This document shows positions 37,243-49,239 of a stretch of 64,000 bases of DNA, piece by piece. Where the stretch lies: positions 37,265,889-37,329,888 of the forward strand of contig CM067592.1 of the NCBI GenBank assembly GCA_034336665.1, read 5' to 3'. This DNA is from Luscinia megarhynchos. Its lineage: Eukaryota > Chordata > Aves > Passeriformes > Turdidae. The notes beneath the pieces were generated by a model. It was given only the letters and a program-made list of their open reading frames with translations, searched no databases and was not told the DNA's origin. The position numbers and the translations under genes are program-made. Numbering within the stretch: position 1 is the first letter of the stretch; the number at the start of each line of letters is the position of its first letter.

Positions 37243-37475
37243 TTGGTTGGTTGGGTTTTTTTTTTTTTAGGGGGTTTTTTTGGTTGGGTTTTTTTTTTGT
37301 TTGATTTATTTTGGTTTTTGTTTTTTGGGGTTTTGGGGTTTTTTTTGGTTGGTTGGTTGGTTGGTTTTTTGCATGTTTTCATTTGTTCATTTGTTTTTGG
37401 GGCATTCTGGTTTTTGGGTTTTTTTGTTTGTTTTTTGTTCTATTTTGGTTTGGGTTTTGTTTTGTTTTGTTTTTT
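37243..37475. repeat. G/T-rich simple tract with GGTT repeats
   Basis: About 230 bp is composed almost only of T and G on the plus strand. It includes five consecutive GGTT units near 37348-37368 and GGGGTTTTGGGG near 37327. Such G-runs on the sense strand of an AOPEP intron could form G-quadruplexes in DNA or pre-mRNA. Open frames rich in Phe, Gly and Val here are artefacts of composition. Confidence 0.85.
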
Positions 37476-38251
37476 AAAAGTTTTTCCCCACTGGAAAAAT
37501 GCTACGTGTTTTCAAAAAGAACATCCTTTTACCTTCAAATTTTTTGCTTATAAAGCAGGTTAAATAAAACAAGATTAAAATGCACAACTGTTTTGCAGCT
37601 CTATTAATATATGCTTTAGAAAGAAATCTTCAAAATACTTTGTGTTAGCACTGATTATACTTCTATTGATTTTGGGCCAATGTAATTCTGAAATTGGGAA
37701 AAGAATAGTTTAAAGGCAGTATATGTTGTTCATCTTTTATAATGACTTGTAATTTTAGAGACTGAATTTTATTGCATATGTAATCAGCTGATTTACTGCA
37801 TAGAGGGGTAACATTACCTGCACACAAGGGGGCATGCTAAATCCTCTGAAATATAATTACGAAAAAGCTTTTAAATTAGAGTAAATTAATATCTGTGGAG
37901 AAAATAATGAAAGCACACTTTGAATGTTGTACTGTTCTTAATGTTGATAAATGTTTTGTATTAATATTTTATGTATGTGCCAGAAAACTTAATTAATTGT
38001 ATGTTTAAGTCCTTTTGGTTCAGTTGAGTAAATACATGGTGAAATTCTGTCGCTGAAGATTATTTGTGTTGTTTAAAGTACCTTAAAGAAAAGAAAATAT
38101 TCTGGCCTTCTCTTGAAAGTGTACAAAAAACCAATCACTTTTCCCAGTTTTAGAAAATTAGCTCAGTGTAATACTTGAAATGCATGGAGGATAGTTGTAT
38201 TTGCAATACAGCTTAATTTTTTTTGCTTTTCTTTTCTCCATGCCCCTCTAG

Positions 38252-38306
38252 GAAGAAGCTGCCTATATCGGCTGTACACACCCAATCAGGGCCTGGGGTG
38301 TAGCAG
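38252..38306 (+). other. AOPEP: Candidate 55-nt non-coding exon in AOPEP intron 1
   Basis: A pyrimidine-rich tract and CCCCTCTAG acceptor (ending 38251) precede a 55-nt segment that ends at a CAG|GTAATC donor (38307). Both signals are good and on the AOPEP strand. The segment contains no ATG, so it would act as an optional 5' untranslated exon. This is predicted from splice-site quality only. Confidence 0.3.
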
Positions 38307-39918
38307 GTAATCTTCATCCCAAGGCTGACCTCTCCTCCATCCAATTGTGATCATAGGATAGTACTCGCATTTTATCAAAGGTGTCAATATTATATTACAA
38401 ATATTTACAAATTAAAAATGTGTTTGTGCAAAACAGAGTTTGAATGCTACTTCAGTTTTGGATTTTCCTCCACCAAGTCACATTATTTCTTTTCTCTGTC
38501 AGCAATAATTACTTGACCTGCTAACAGTCAGGAGGTTTTGGTAGTCAGGAAAAAATCCAGGGAACATCAAGTTCAACCCACAGCATTACACACAGATACC
38601 ATAGAAGCATTGCTTATGCTGCCTGAATTCACTGAGCTATTGCAGTGAAAGAGAACCTTCTGATGTGAGCTTAGTGGCCCTGGTACATTTGCAGAAATAC
38701 TGAAAGATTGTTAAAAATTAAAAGGAAGGTTTTTCTCAGCTTGCCTTCTAAGACAGCCCTGAAGGAGCTGTTTCTGACAGCTAGAAAGCCACTGAGGTAG
38801 GGAGATACTGTCTAAGCTTTTGTGCTTTGTGTGAAACTAGTTTAGGGAACTATATGAGCCGGTTCTTGTCCTGAGTCTTTCACTTAATGATAGTAGTTTG
38901 ATAGCATGCCCTGGATTCCTACAAAAATGATACAGCAACTCTTTGGGGAGTCTGAGTTCCCCTCTAAGCTGACTTTGAGAACTATATAAAAACTGTCTTT
39001 GGACAGTGAAGTCTGTGAAATAATATCACAATGGAGTATCTGTTCTCTTAAGGCACTTAGAAGCACTTAAGGCATTTAGAATTTGCCTATCATGGTGTCA
39101 CTGAAATAGCATGGAGAGAACTGGCATTGGTATTTCATCCTCTGTTATCTATTCCTTATCTAGAAAGCAAGTAGAAAGAACTTAAGTGGGCTAAACATGC
39201 ATGACTTTGGCTCAATAGTCATAGCAAAAAAGAGAATGCATGTCTGTTTAAATTTGTAATGAACTTCTGCCTGTTGTTGCAACAAATGTTGGTGCATTTT
39301 AATATTTTTGTGCCTTTATAGGTATTGATGTATTTTCCAGTGAAAAGACTTTTTGTTCTCTGTAAGGTGCTATTCTAAGTGAGTCGCCTGCTACAAAAAT
39401 GTAATTATATACCTTAAGTATTTAATTACAGATTTAAAAAATCTTCGTGAGCAATCTCTAAGGAATACTTGGAATGCACTCCTTGTAAATTAGCTCATTA
39501 TCTTGTAAGTGGTGATACAAGAGTGGTTGTAATTTGGAAAGTATATTAATCTCTAGACAAGCATTGTATATAGGAATTTTTTACTCTAAAAATTTAAGAC
39601 CTATGAGGTGATTTAGACTTACTCTTTTTATATAAAATCTCAGCAGAAATATATCACTATCTTTTGATAAATTTGTTTGTTTCTATCGGTTTATAAAAGC
39701 TGTCTAGAAATACTTTCATTTGAGTTCTTATCTGAAAAATACAGCCACTGGTCCTTGACACAAATCCTGAAGTAAGTAGATGCCATTCTATCCTGATGCC
39801 ATTGTGTAGAGATACAATCAGCCTTTGATAAATGCAGCTGAACTTTAAATAGATTTAGAATCAGTGTACTTCAGAAATGGTTGTGAGATGATTTTCCTTC
39901 TTTTTTTTTTCTTTTTAG

Positions 39919-40065
39919 AATGCAAGAAGTGGAGAAACTACAATTTTGATATTCTAATCTTATTCAAAATTATTTTGGTGCTGGGAGGCTGAATATTCTC
40001 CTTCTGGAGTCATTATATATCAGGATTGTCTAAGGCTTTGTAAAACTGTTGCCCGACAGGTAAAC
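39919..40065 (+). other. AOPEP: AOPEP 5' untranslated part of exon 2, with a short uORF
   Basis: The exon begins right after a T-rich tract and TTTTTAG acceptor. The first ATG, at 39920, opens a 9-codon upstream ORF closed by TGA at 39947-39949. An in-frame TAA relative to the main ORF lies at 39955-39957, so the coding region cannot extend further up. A CAG|GTAAAC sequence at 40057-40065, directly before the main ATG, would also read as a splice donor. Confidence 0.7.
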
Positions 40066-40871
40066 ATGGAGACACAGCTTGACCCTATGAAGGATGACTT
40101 GCCCCTAATGGCAAACACTAGTTACATGCTTGTAAAGCACTATGTATTGGACTTGGATGTGGATTTTAAAAGTAAAGTTATTGAAGGCAGCATAGTTTTG
40201 TTCTTTGAGACTGGGAGCCAGTACAAGAAAACCAGCAGTGCTCGCAAGGAATCCTGCCAGTCACAGTTTGATGAAACCTGTAAAATGAAGGCATCTGAAC
40301 CCTGCCACATTCCTATGATAAATGTGAGTACCTGTTCATCTAAAACAGAATATAATGATTTTGCTGTCAGTGGTACAGAAGAGGAAGCTACTTCTGATGA
40401 AAATAGTAACCATAGCAACAATGAACAGGCTTCTGGGATTTCTAGTTCAAAGGACTGCTGTGACATAGAGAATCATGGAAACAAGGATTTTCTGCTGGTA
40501 TTGGATTGCTGTGATTTATCTGTGCTAAAGGTTGAAGAGGTAGATGTTGCTGCTGTGGCCGGCATTGAAAAATTTACGAGGTCTGTCAAGCTAACTGGTG
40601 TTTCAAAGGAGCTGGAAAATCTCAGGAATCAGATTGTGCATGAACTTGTGACTTTACCTGCAGATCGCTGGAAGGAACAGCTATACTATTTCACTCACTG
40701 TAGCCAGGCACCTGGCTGTGGAGAGCTTCTGTTTAGTACTGGCACCTGGAGCTTGGAGATAAGGAAATCAGGAATTCAGACTCCGGCAGACTTTCCCCAT
40801 GCAATAAGAATTTGGTACAAAACCAAGCCAGAGGGAAGATCTGTTACATGGACCACAGACCAGAGTGGCAG
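40066..40871 (+). CDS. AOPEP: AOPEP coding exon with start codon (aminopeptidase O, N-terminus)
   Basis: AOPEP is an M1-family zinc aminopeptidase reported to cleave angiotensin III to angiotensin IV, with nucleolar localisation reported for some isoforms. This exon encodes residues 1-268 plus two bases of codon 269. It starts METQLDPMKDDLPLMANTSYM, close to human AOPEP (MDIQLDPARDDLPLMANTSHI, by recall). The ATG is the first after an in-frame TAA and has A at -3 and G at +4. Strongly conserved blocks are VKHYVLDLDVDF (23-34), DFLLVLDCCDLSVLKVEEVDVAAV (141-164, in pieces), SQAPGCGELLF (213-223) and FPHAIRIWYKTKPEGRSVTWT (243-263, in pieces). These belong to the N-terminal beta domain of M1 peptidases. 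Residues 101-130 form a Ser/Glu/Asn-rich linker that varies. The exon ends at GGCAG|GTATGT. The catalytic half of the gene is beyond the right edge. Confidence 0.96.
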
Positions 40872-41910
40872 GTATGTAACTGTTTGCTGAAAGCTTTGTA
40901 TGCAGTAAATTTAAATATGTGCAAGAATGGAGAATTGCATAATGCTGAGCAGCTGTGGAGACAATGAGTACACTCATCAACAGTTTTCATTTCATCCTTG
41001 GTTTGAATACTTCTGCTGTCCTGTAGAAGAACAGAGTCTCTCTGTTCATGAAACCTTAATGGACTTGAGGATCTCAGGCCTGTCTTAGTGATTGTGTTTG
41101 CTCTTTCAGAGTGGGAGTAAATAACTTGTGTGTATTTCACAAGTGTGTGCAGGGAATGGGAAATGATCATTTAGGGAAAGAAAAGGTGTGAATGACAGGT
41201 TATTTGTGCTCTTTTTCCTTCCTGGCTTACACAGCATGAAGTTCAATATACATAACACTTAATAGAATTACTTCACAATTAGTCCTTTAGCAATACTGTA
41301 ATCGGCTTAGAAATACAGTCTTTTCCTGTTTAGTCTCTCATAATCAACTTTCAAAATCTCCTTCATCTATAATGTTAAGAACATTGATTATAGCAAATGA
41401 ATTGCAAACTGAAAGAAGAATTGGCATTATATCTAGTGTTAGTGAAAAGGATGTGCTATCGTACTGAAATCTTCAATATAAGCCTTTTATAGAAGGGAAA
41501 CTACAATCCACTCTTGACTTCTACAACTGTAATTGTTATATTGCAATGTTGAAAGGTGGATTTTAATGGCTGTTATTTCTTTACAATCTCTAAGAAGCAG
41601 GAACAAAGTTGGAAGATAAGGAACTAATTTGACCTAATTGAATATTTGCTTTTAATTCCAATCTGTTAGGTAAAAGGTTATTTATTACCTTTTATTTTAG
41701 TTATATTCATATAAATTAAGTCTTTTCACTAGCATCTATGTTGGTGAGGAAAATGAGGCCTTTTGATTGTATTTGTGGTGGCTAGGGAATTCTGCTACTT
41801 ATCTGTAAGCACCATCAAGTCCAGAAATGTCTCAATCCCATTCCTTATTTCTTTCCCTTCCTTTCCTTACTCTCTGGGGAGTTCCTTTGGTTTGAGTTTA
41901 GGAATGCGAC

Positions 41911-42220
41911 TGTGGAGATAAGACAAAGGACTCTGCATGATTCAACGTGAATCAAACAAAAGCCGTTTATTGTGCCTCTAAACATTGCCTATATTTATCT
42001 TTGATTATGCAGTCACGCATTATTTTATTGGTTGCTCCACTTTGTCCATGCATCTTTTGATTGGTGGCTTGATATTGTCCACGAGGCAAGCACACACCTT
42101 TTATATTAATCTAATTGGTTGATACTATAAGCATCATTTTACTCAGGTGGACACCCCTATGTTCTATCAGCAACTTTCTGCTTCTTCTTTCTTCTTGCAC
42201 CATCAGCTTTTTTACCCACA
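41911..42220 (-). mobile_element. Probable solo LTR (ERVL-like), antisense to AOPEP
   Basis: The block starts TGTGGAGATAAGAC and ends TTTACCCACA, with a minus-strand AATAAA signal at 41966-41971. The ends form a short inverted repeat (TGTGG / CCACA with one extra base). The flanking pentamers GCGAC and GAGAT are not a clean duplication, so boundaries may be off. Organisation resembles the block at 11637-12036. No coding remnant is present. Confidence 0.5.
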
Positions 42221-43887
42221 GAGATTACCCATTTCAGAAGGTTAGGCTGGGTCATTTTGTACATGTCCATTTTCCTGTAAATATGATTCTACATTTAACT
42301 CTACATAGTATCCTTTTATATGAAAATTCTGAATTTTGACTGCAAGCAAAGATAGAGCAATTGTCCATGAGCACGTGTCTGTGCCTACCAGCCCTAATAC
42401 ATAAGGTTACTAACACTCAGCTGGCATAGGACTCCTCCTCTGTGTGTTTTGAGCATTTGAATGTTTCTTTTAAGCATCTAAATCATGAACACTTTTGACT
42501 CTTCATAACCTTTTCACTGCAAAGCATTGTTTTTACTTTGGTGGCATTTAATGGCAGTTGTACACAAATGGATGGATCAATAATGGAGCAGAAAAAGCAG
42601 GCTCAATGTGGATCCAGCAGTTTGATGGTTTAAAATAGTAAAAACTGCTTTATTTCCCAGCCTGTATAGGGTGTTCCAAAAACTATTGCTTGTCAGAAAA
42701 TAAATTTTCTTAGTACAGTCATTAGAATCTTTCTTGGTGTATTTTTAAAATCAAATTCTATATGTGATGAACCTGTATGCATAGTGGTAAATCTCATATT
42801 GTTACAGGAGGATTCTTCAAATTGTTCCAAATTATGTGGTGCCTTTTTTTCAGATGTCATATTCTTTGCCAAAGGACTCTATACTGTGGTTCCAACCCTG
42901 AAGAATAGTAAATGAAAAAGTACACACATTGTGTAACCATTTCAATGTTTCCTGTAATTTAACATTAGTACAATGTTTTGAAATTTAGCCTATGCGTAGT
43001 TTTATCAAGACTTCCATTTTATTTGTTTTAAAGAATAATGTATTATAATACACAAAAAATCTAGTTGAAACAAAGCTTTGTGGGATGAGTTTAGGCAAGA
43101 TCAGATATGTGTGTACAAACATGTTATCACAGCAGGACATACTTCTGTTTGTAGCAAAGAGCTGAATACATGGAATTTCAGGATTTCCCTGAGTCTGAGC
43201 TTGTGGGGCCAAACAAAAAAGGCAGCCACCAGGCTAACTTGTGCTAATGGAAGAGGGGAAGGAGGGAAAGTATAAAGGAAAGACCAAGAAACCTACCAAA
43301 ATACACTTGATGAAAGGGACACTTTTGACCTCTTTAAACTTGGATACTAGTTGCTTCCATTACTGGTATGATGACACAGGTTTGTGTACAGCTGGATTCT
43401 AAGGCATGTTAGGTAGCTAATCTAATTGAAAGTAAGTAGAGGGGGAAAGAGAATAGAAGAGAATAAGATGCGTTTGGAAAATACTGCTGAGGTTAGTTTG
43501 GAAGGTAGAGTTTTTTACTACAAATTAGAAAATGTATAATGAAAATAGATGTTTGTTTTTCAGTGACATGAGTTAGCATTGTTCTGTGCTCTTGGAAGCT
43601 GGAAATGCAGGAAGGGAATAAAGAATTAGGTTTTCTTCATATGCAAGGTAGAATAAGATAGTCCAGGACCCTGGTAGGTCACAGACCAAATCCTAAGAGG
43701 CTATCCTCTGCTCTGGGGAATCTCTGCTGTTATTTTGTTTAATTTTGCTCCCGGTAATGGGAACATGGGAATATAAATATTTGAGCAATTAATGAAGCAT
43801 TTGAGGTTCATTGGCCTATTCATGTGGTATGCAGTGACTTCTAAAGGCTGACAAATGATATTAAGAGAATGGAAAAGTAAAACATAC

Positions 43888-43990
43888 AAACAAACAAAAC
43901 AAACCACAAAAAAACCCCCCAACAAAACCCCCCCAAACAAGCACAAAGAAAACCCCCAAAAAACAAACCAAAACCAATCAAAAAAAGTAG
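43888..43990. repeat. A/C-rich simple tract
   Basis: The plus strand is nearly all A and C with runs of CCCCCC and AAAACAAA. It is equivalent, by strand exchange, to the G/T tracts in intron 1. A frame open across it on the minus strand is a composition artefact. Confidence 0.85.
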
Positions 43991-45009
43991 GCAAACCCCG
44001 AGTACAAAATAAATGGATTTGATATTCCTGAAATGTGGAAGGCAAGAAACAAATGTTTTAAAAAAATTTAAATTATCTCCTCTGAATTAGTTGTTCCAAC
44101 TAAAAGGAATACAATGTACATAGGTATTATTGACTGGTGGTTTTTTTCAACAGTAAAATGTAAACAAGAATACCTGCTCTGATGGAATCTGATGACAGTC
44201 ACTGGCACCTTGCAGATACGTAAACTGATAAGGCAGAGTAAAAAAGTTCTTGTGATTTAGATGCCAGATGATCCTGGCGCTTTGACAGTGTAATTCAGAG
44301 TAAGGAAGAGCTGCAAACAGCAGTGCTTTTACAGGGATTGGCCTTGTAATTGAAGGAGGGTTCCTCCTAACATCCTTCAATGGGGACAGCCTTTTCAGAA
44401 ATAGGGAATGTAGTTTTTCAAATACAGGAAAAGGATAGCGTTTCTGTGCTAGGAATTTTCCTTGGTGAAGCCTCAGATTTTAGGCAAAGCAGGTTGACAT
44501 GGGTGAGCCTTAGGCTGTGTTTCAGCTGTTTGATGGGAGGTATCTCAAGGCCTGCAGATTTCTGTTCAGAGAATAGATTATCAACTGAACATTTATTATG
44601 AGCTTAAAGATAGTTAATTCATTATTAGAGGGGATATGCTTACATGGTAGAGGGAGATCTGCCAAGAGCTGGTTTGAACTGATTTTGTTGTTTCGTAAAG
44701 ATATGTGGACGACTGATGAGTTAAAATAGCATGAATCAAATTTTCATCAGAGATTACTGAACAACACACAGTCCCTAATCTTCTCTTGGGGCAAAACCAA
44801 ATGTTACCACAAGTAGTACTTGATTTCTCTGGGAGTCTAGGTGGCTGTTCACCTGGGAATATTTACCCATATTTCTCATGGTCTTCCTTTTAGTTGGGGC
44901 AACTGATTCAGAGGAGATAATTCAAACTTTTTACAAATATTTGTTTGTTACCTTCCACATTTCCAGGAGTGTCAAATCTATTCATTTTGTACTCAGGGTT
45001 TTCCTATTT

Positions 45010-45055
45010 TTTTCTTGGGTTTTGTTTTTTTTTTTTGTTTTTTTGGTTTTTTTTT
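45010..45055. repeat. T-rich tract
   Basis: This is a T-rich stretch with isolated G, similar to but purer than the G/T tracts nearby. It does not follow a recognisable retroposed body. Confidence 0.7.
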
Positions 45056-46494
45056 ACATGTCATATAGTTGTCCAGAGGCATGGCCAGAGATGTCACTTC
45101 TGTGTTCTGTGAATATTTTGTGGATGCTTGTTTTTCCAGTCTAACAAGTAATTAGATAAATAATCTGAGTTCTCTGCTTATCTTTCTTTTGCTGCATTAA
45201 ATTTTCTTAACACTTGAAACCTATCTTGGCAACGATTATGTTTGGCATAAGTATTACATAAGTAGATGATTTGAGTATTACAAGACGATTAAAAGCTAAA
45301 TATCAGCGTGGAGGGGATGGGAAGGAGAAAGAGGAAAGGAAGTGTGAAGTTTCTTGCTAGGATAAATGAGATAAATGATTAAAAAAAGGGCAAATATGGG
45401 TATCAATTGACAAAAGCAGATTAAACCTAATTATTCTTTGCTATTCAGTCATGTGCTTAGGTTAGCTGGTTGTTTTTCTGGATCAAATGAAGAAACTGAT
45501 TCATATCAGGATAAGAATTATATTTCTGGTCCTCTTACATGCTGGAATTGTGCTACCTTACCCCAAGCAAGACAATTATCAGCTGCAGCGGATATCCTAA
45601 AGTAACATTGCACTATTATCAATGCTCTAAAAAGAAATTACCACTGTAAAAGGTATAATATAACAAATATCTAATTTAAGGCTGATATGATTGTTCTTCT
45701 GAAAGTTTCCTTTAAAAATTTAGAGCTTACATATTTCGTGATTATTTTTTTTAGCAGACTGACATAATTTGGTATATTAAGGTATGAAATAATGAAGATA
45801 ATAAATATACCTGGACAAAAATTTTGTTAAAACAGGTGAGGAATGGAAAGAAGTCCTAGTTCTGAATAACAGATTGTGTACTTGACCAGTCTTTCTCCAC
45901 TTACTTAACTCACTTTCTAGTTGGACCATTGAGGTAGAGATTTGTGACCTTCCTGTGTGTATTTTAGCATTAAAATGTTTTAGGGGGAAAAAAAAGGCTA
46001 CTGGTCTAGGAGGCTTAGAACTAAACCTGAAGGAGCAGCTTAAGTGCTAGCACTAAACAAGTCTGTTCAGTAAGTTTCATTTTCCCCATCTGCGAAATGG
46101 TCTTGACATTATCTGTAAAATACCTTATGCTCTCTGAGAGCAGGTGACATTAATGTTCTTGGTAGCATCTATTCTCTGTAATGTTTATATTGTATTTGAC
46201 AATTTGACACAGTATTATAACATTTAGTTTAGCACTGTTTTGCCAGCCAGCCAGCCAGTTTCCTCTGTCACTGTGGCATTTCCCTCTACAGCATATGAAG
46301 ATCCCCTGTACTACTCCTGAGAGTGGATTGTACAAATGGCACCTGGCAAAACATTGCATGGCAAATCTTTGGGAAAATGTATGTAGCAGTGATCACTAAT
46401 CCCACCTTTCCTCTACCAGGATCTCTTTTTATAAACCTATGTATTTTGATTAAGTTTTCATGAATGAGAAGTCACCTTTTCATGCCTTCGCAGC

Positions 46495-47789
46495 TGTCAG
46501 GGTTTGACTTGGATTTGCCAATTTTAATATATTTAATTTCTTTTAGAGCTAGGATTTAGGAGCAAAAACAAGGCAGGCTTAAAATGTAAAAGGGTATATG
46601 AAAGAATTTATTAATAACACAAAAAAAAAAGAAATTCAGAATAAGATTTCCAGATTATTCCCTCCTCCCCCTTCTCTCATCGTACACATTTCTTAACAGC
46701 AACATACAGAGAACACTTCAGTCAGTTATCTACTTAAATAATCATTTCAGTTTACTCTAGAGAGAAAGGTTCCTTTTTTTGGTTTAGGCTTAGGGGGATG
46801 TCTTCACCTTCACAATCTGCATCCGCCCGGAGAACGACTGCAAACCATGAATTTCCTCCCATCCCCAGTCTCTCCAGAGCTGTGTTATGGGTTATGCTGC
46901 ACACTTGGGGTACTACTTTTAAAGGCAGACTGCTGAAAGACAAAATTCTCTTCATCTCTTTTTCTATTAAATGTCTCTGTCCATATTTCCAGTCCCAAAA
47001 CAGACAGCCACATTTCCCTTGAGGCAAAAGATCTTCTTCTCAAGCACTGTAACCTCATCAAGTATATTTCACAGTTTAAAGGAATTTCAGTGTAGTCACA
47101 GTCCCTTTATAGCCCACAAAAAAAGGTTTCCAGCTACTTATCAGTGGCATCTCTTCAATCTCTTCCCATCTGGAAAACTTAGCTTTCATTTACCTGACTT
47201 CAGTAGACTCCTTGCTTTATTGTATTAATTCCAGGGAGCTCAGGAGATCTAGAGTCTCATCCAGGCATTAAAAGGGTTAAAATTAGAAAGTGAAGCCGCT
47301 GGGCCAAGCCTTGCTGGAAAAACGTGGCCGCAAGGACCATGTGGAAAAGGCTAGACTTCTTTTTGCCGCGTGGTCAGCTGGAGGCCTCTCCTCTCAGAAC
47401 AGGGGGAAGGGAGAGGGCTTCGGGGGCTCCCCCATCCATGTGCATGGAGAGGGAAAAGCTGGGCTGAGCGGGGCCGAGCCAGGGCTAAGCTAAGGCCAGG
47501 CCAAGCCAAGCAGAGCCGGAGCCGGGCCGGGGGCCAAGGCCCCCGCCGGAGCCTACCTCACCTCCGTGGAAGCCGGAAGCCGAAAGAGACCGGTTTAACT
47601 TTACCAATGTGATTTGTGAAAGCGAAACAACTTTTTAATTGGTTACCCGAGCTGTATACTACTAGAATCAGCTCTCTGACTGGTCCCTGCAGCTCACAGG
47701 GGAAGTTCCCAGAGAGGGGACAGCCCTCCTGTTTCCGGGCCCTGTCCTCTTCCCTCAGGCGGCCCCCCCCTCCATGTGAAACCAGCACA
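46495..47789 (-). mobile_element. Long ERVL-type LTR-like element, antisense to AOPEP
   Basis: The block starts TGTCAGGGTTTGACTTGG and ends GAAACCAGCACA, ends that resemble avian ERVL LTRs (TGTCATGGTTT ... CCAGCACA). A minus-strand AATAAA signal is at 46607-46612. The high-coordinate part (47280-47770) is GC- and CpG-rich and would be the promoter side. The flanks (CGCAGC and CATAAG) do not show a matching duplication, so one end may be rearranged. At about 1.3 kb it is long for a solo LTR and might include other sequence. Open frames in the GC-rich part are not recognisable proteins. Confidence 0.6.
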
Positions 47790-49072
47790 CATAAGTTTTA
47801 GGGTAAATAATAAGCCCAGTAGCTCTTGATTAACATTACTGGGAGGAAGCAGGCCTTCCTGAAAGGTGAAAAAACAGGTTCTTCATTTATCATCTGAGCT
47901 GCCATGCACTCTTTGTTTTTACGAGAGAAAAAACCATTATTTTATGTATATCAGAGTTGGTTACAGGTTCAGTTTTAGGAGTTTAATTTCAACTAATTTA
48001 ATTAGAAATCCATGCAGATTAGTGGTCTATCACATTTAGCTGTACATTATGTTTTACTGTTTAAAAGATAACCAGTTGACTTTCTCTCCACTGCAGTTAC
48101 CTGAGCTTCACTCAGTGTCTAGGTCCTACTCTATTCACTCTGGTACATGACAGGGAAAGTTGGATTATTTTCTTTTTTGCTTGTGTGTGTTAACAATGTG
48201 CCTACTTAAACTGCAGTTTTCATCCCTGTTTTGCTGGAAGATCCACCAGCAATAGCAAGTTAGAAAGAGCTAATGAAAGACCTTATTACCCTCCCAGCTG
48301 TAGCTAAGTGGCTAATAAGAAATTTACTGGCATGAAATATTGCAGCTGAAATTGGAAGGGAGTAGTAGACTGCGAGATTCTGTTGGGGAGAGGATTGGGG
48401 TGGTTAGTGCTACAAAAAGAGTAGCACTACAAGGAAGATTGCAATGTAAGAAGTGAGAAGGAAACTGAAGCTGAAAGGATAGAAATGAATTCTTCTTGTG
48501 AATTGTGGTTGAAATTCCCAAAGACAGGTGAGCTAGTGTGCCTTACCTCTAAGATTCAATGTAAAAATGTCAGGATTTACTGAGGCTTGGACTAAGGAAG
48601 ACTCATAACTAGATCTACTGCTGATTTTGCATGAGCCTCTAGATTGTTAATCCAGGAGACTGGATTAATGATAGTGAAAGAGCTACAGGGATGATAGCAG
48701 GGAGGTGTCATGGGTGTTGGTTAAGCCCTGCAATGGCATCGTCAGAAGATACTCAGAAGCTTTCTTTGACCTTATGGGTTTTAACTGGAAGCTATTGTAT
48801 AACACTGGAAGACTCAAGCAAAAGCAGAAGAGAGAAAAGACTGGAGTTAGTCTTTTCTAGTTTGAAGATATTGTAATGATCTTGCTTTTCTTGTCTTAAG
48901 TGACTTAGATTGCACTTTGATTTGTTCATGTCATACAGGTCTGAGACCTGCAGAGCTGAAGTTAAAGACAGAAACCACCTCAGTACAACAGTGTCTTTGA
49001 TTTTTTTATATAGAATTTAATTCAGTCTTTCTTATTGTAATTCCAACTGCAATCTCTCTTCCATCCATCTAG

Positions 49073-49239
49073 GCCATGTGTTTATACAATGGGATCACCC
49101 ATAAACAACAGAGCCCTTTTCCCATGCCAAGAACCACCCATTGCGTTGTCAACGTGGCAAGCCTCAGTCCGAACAGCTGCAGGCTTTGTTGTGTTAATGA
49201 GTGGTGAAAACTCAGCAGAACCAGTCCAGCTTCGAGAAG
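49073..49239 (+). CDS. AOPEP: AOPEP coding exon (FPCQEPP)
   Basis: This 167-nt exon completes codon 269 (Arg, AG|G) and encodes residues 270-324, from PCVYTMGSPINNRALFPCQEPP to SGENSAEPVQLRE. It is bounded by CATCTAG and GAAG|GTGAAA and ends with one base of codon 325. The segment ALFPCQEPP (residues 283-291) is the AOPEP version of the M1-family FPCFDEP block, which helps shape the active-site entrance. STWQ(A/S)VR and GFVVLMSGE also match human AOPEP. No long ORF marks this exon because stops lie close on both sides. It was found by following the protein family and the required splice phase. Confidence 0.95.

Larger units (their letters stand above)
31257..39918 (+). other. AOPEP: AOPEP intron 1
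   Basis: This is the inferred intron between the non-coding first exon and the start-codon exon, ending in a long pyrimidine tract and TTTTTAG at 39918. It contains a short CR1 fragment (32058-32165), G/T-rich tracts (32219-32310 and 37243-37475) and a candidate small exon (38252-38306). Near 38540-38640, GGGAACATCAAGTTCAACCC may be a very degraded CR1 end. The rest is AT-rich and unassigned. Confidence 0.6.
40872..49072 (+). other. AOPEP: AOPEP intron 2
   Basis: This intron of 8.2 kb runs from GTATGT to CATCTAG. It contains two antisense LTR-type elements (41911-42220 and 46495-47789), an A/C-rich tract (43888-43990) and a T-rich tract (45017-45055). No missing coding exon is needed, since the flanking exons join in frame. 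The remaining sequence is AT-rich and unassigned. Confidence 0.8.

Noticed and set aside
37200..37563. Phe/Gly/Val- or Lys/Pro-rich ORFs
   Set aside because: They arise from the two-base G/T tract and are not proteins.
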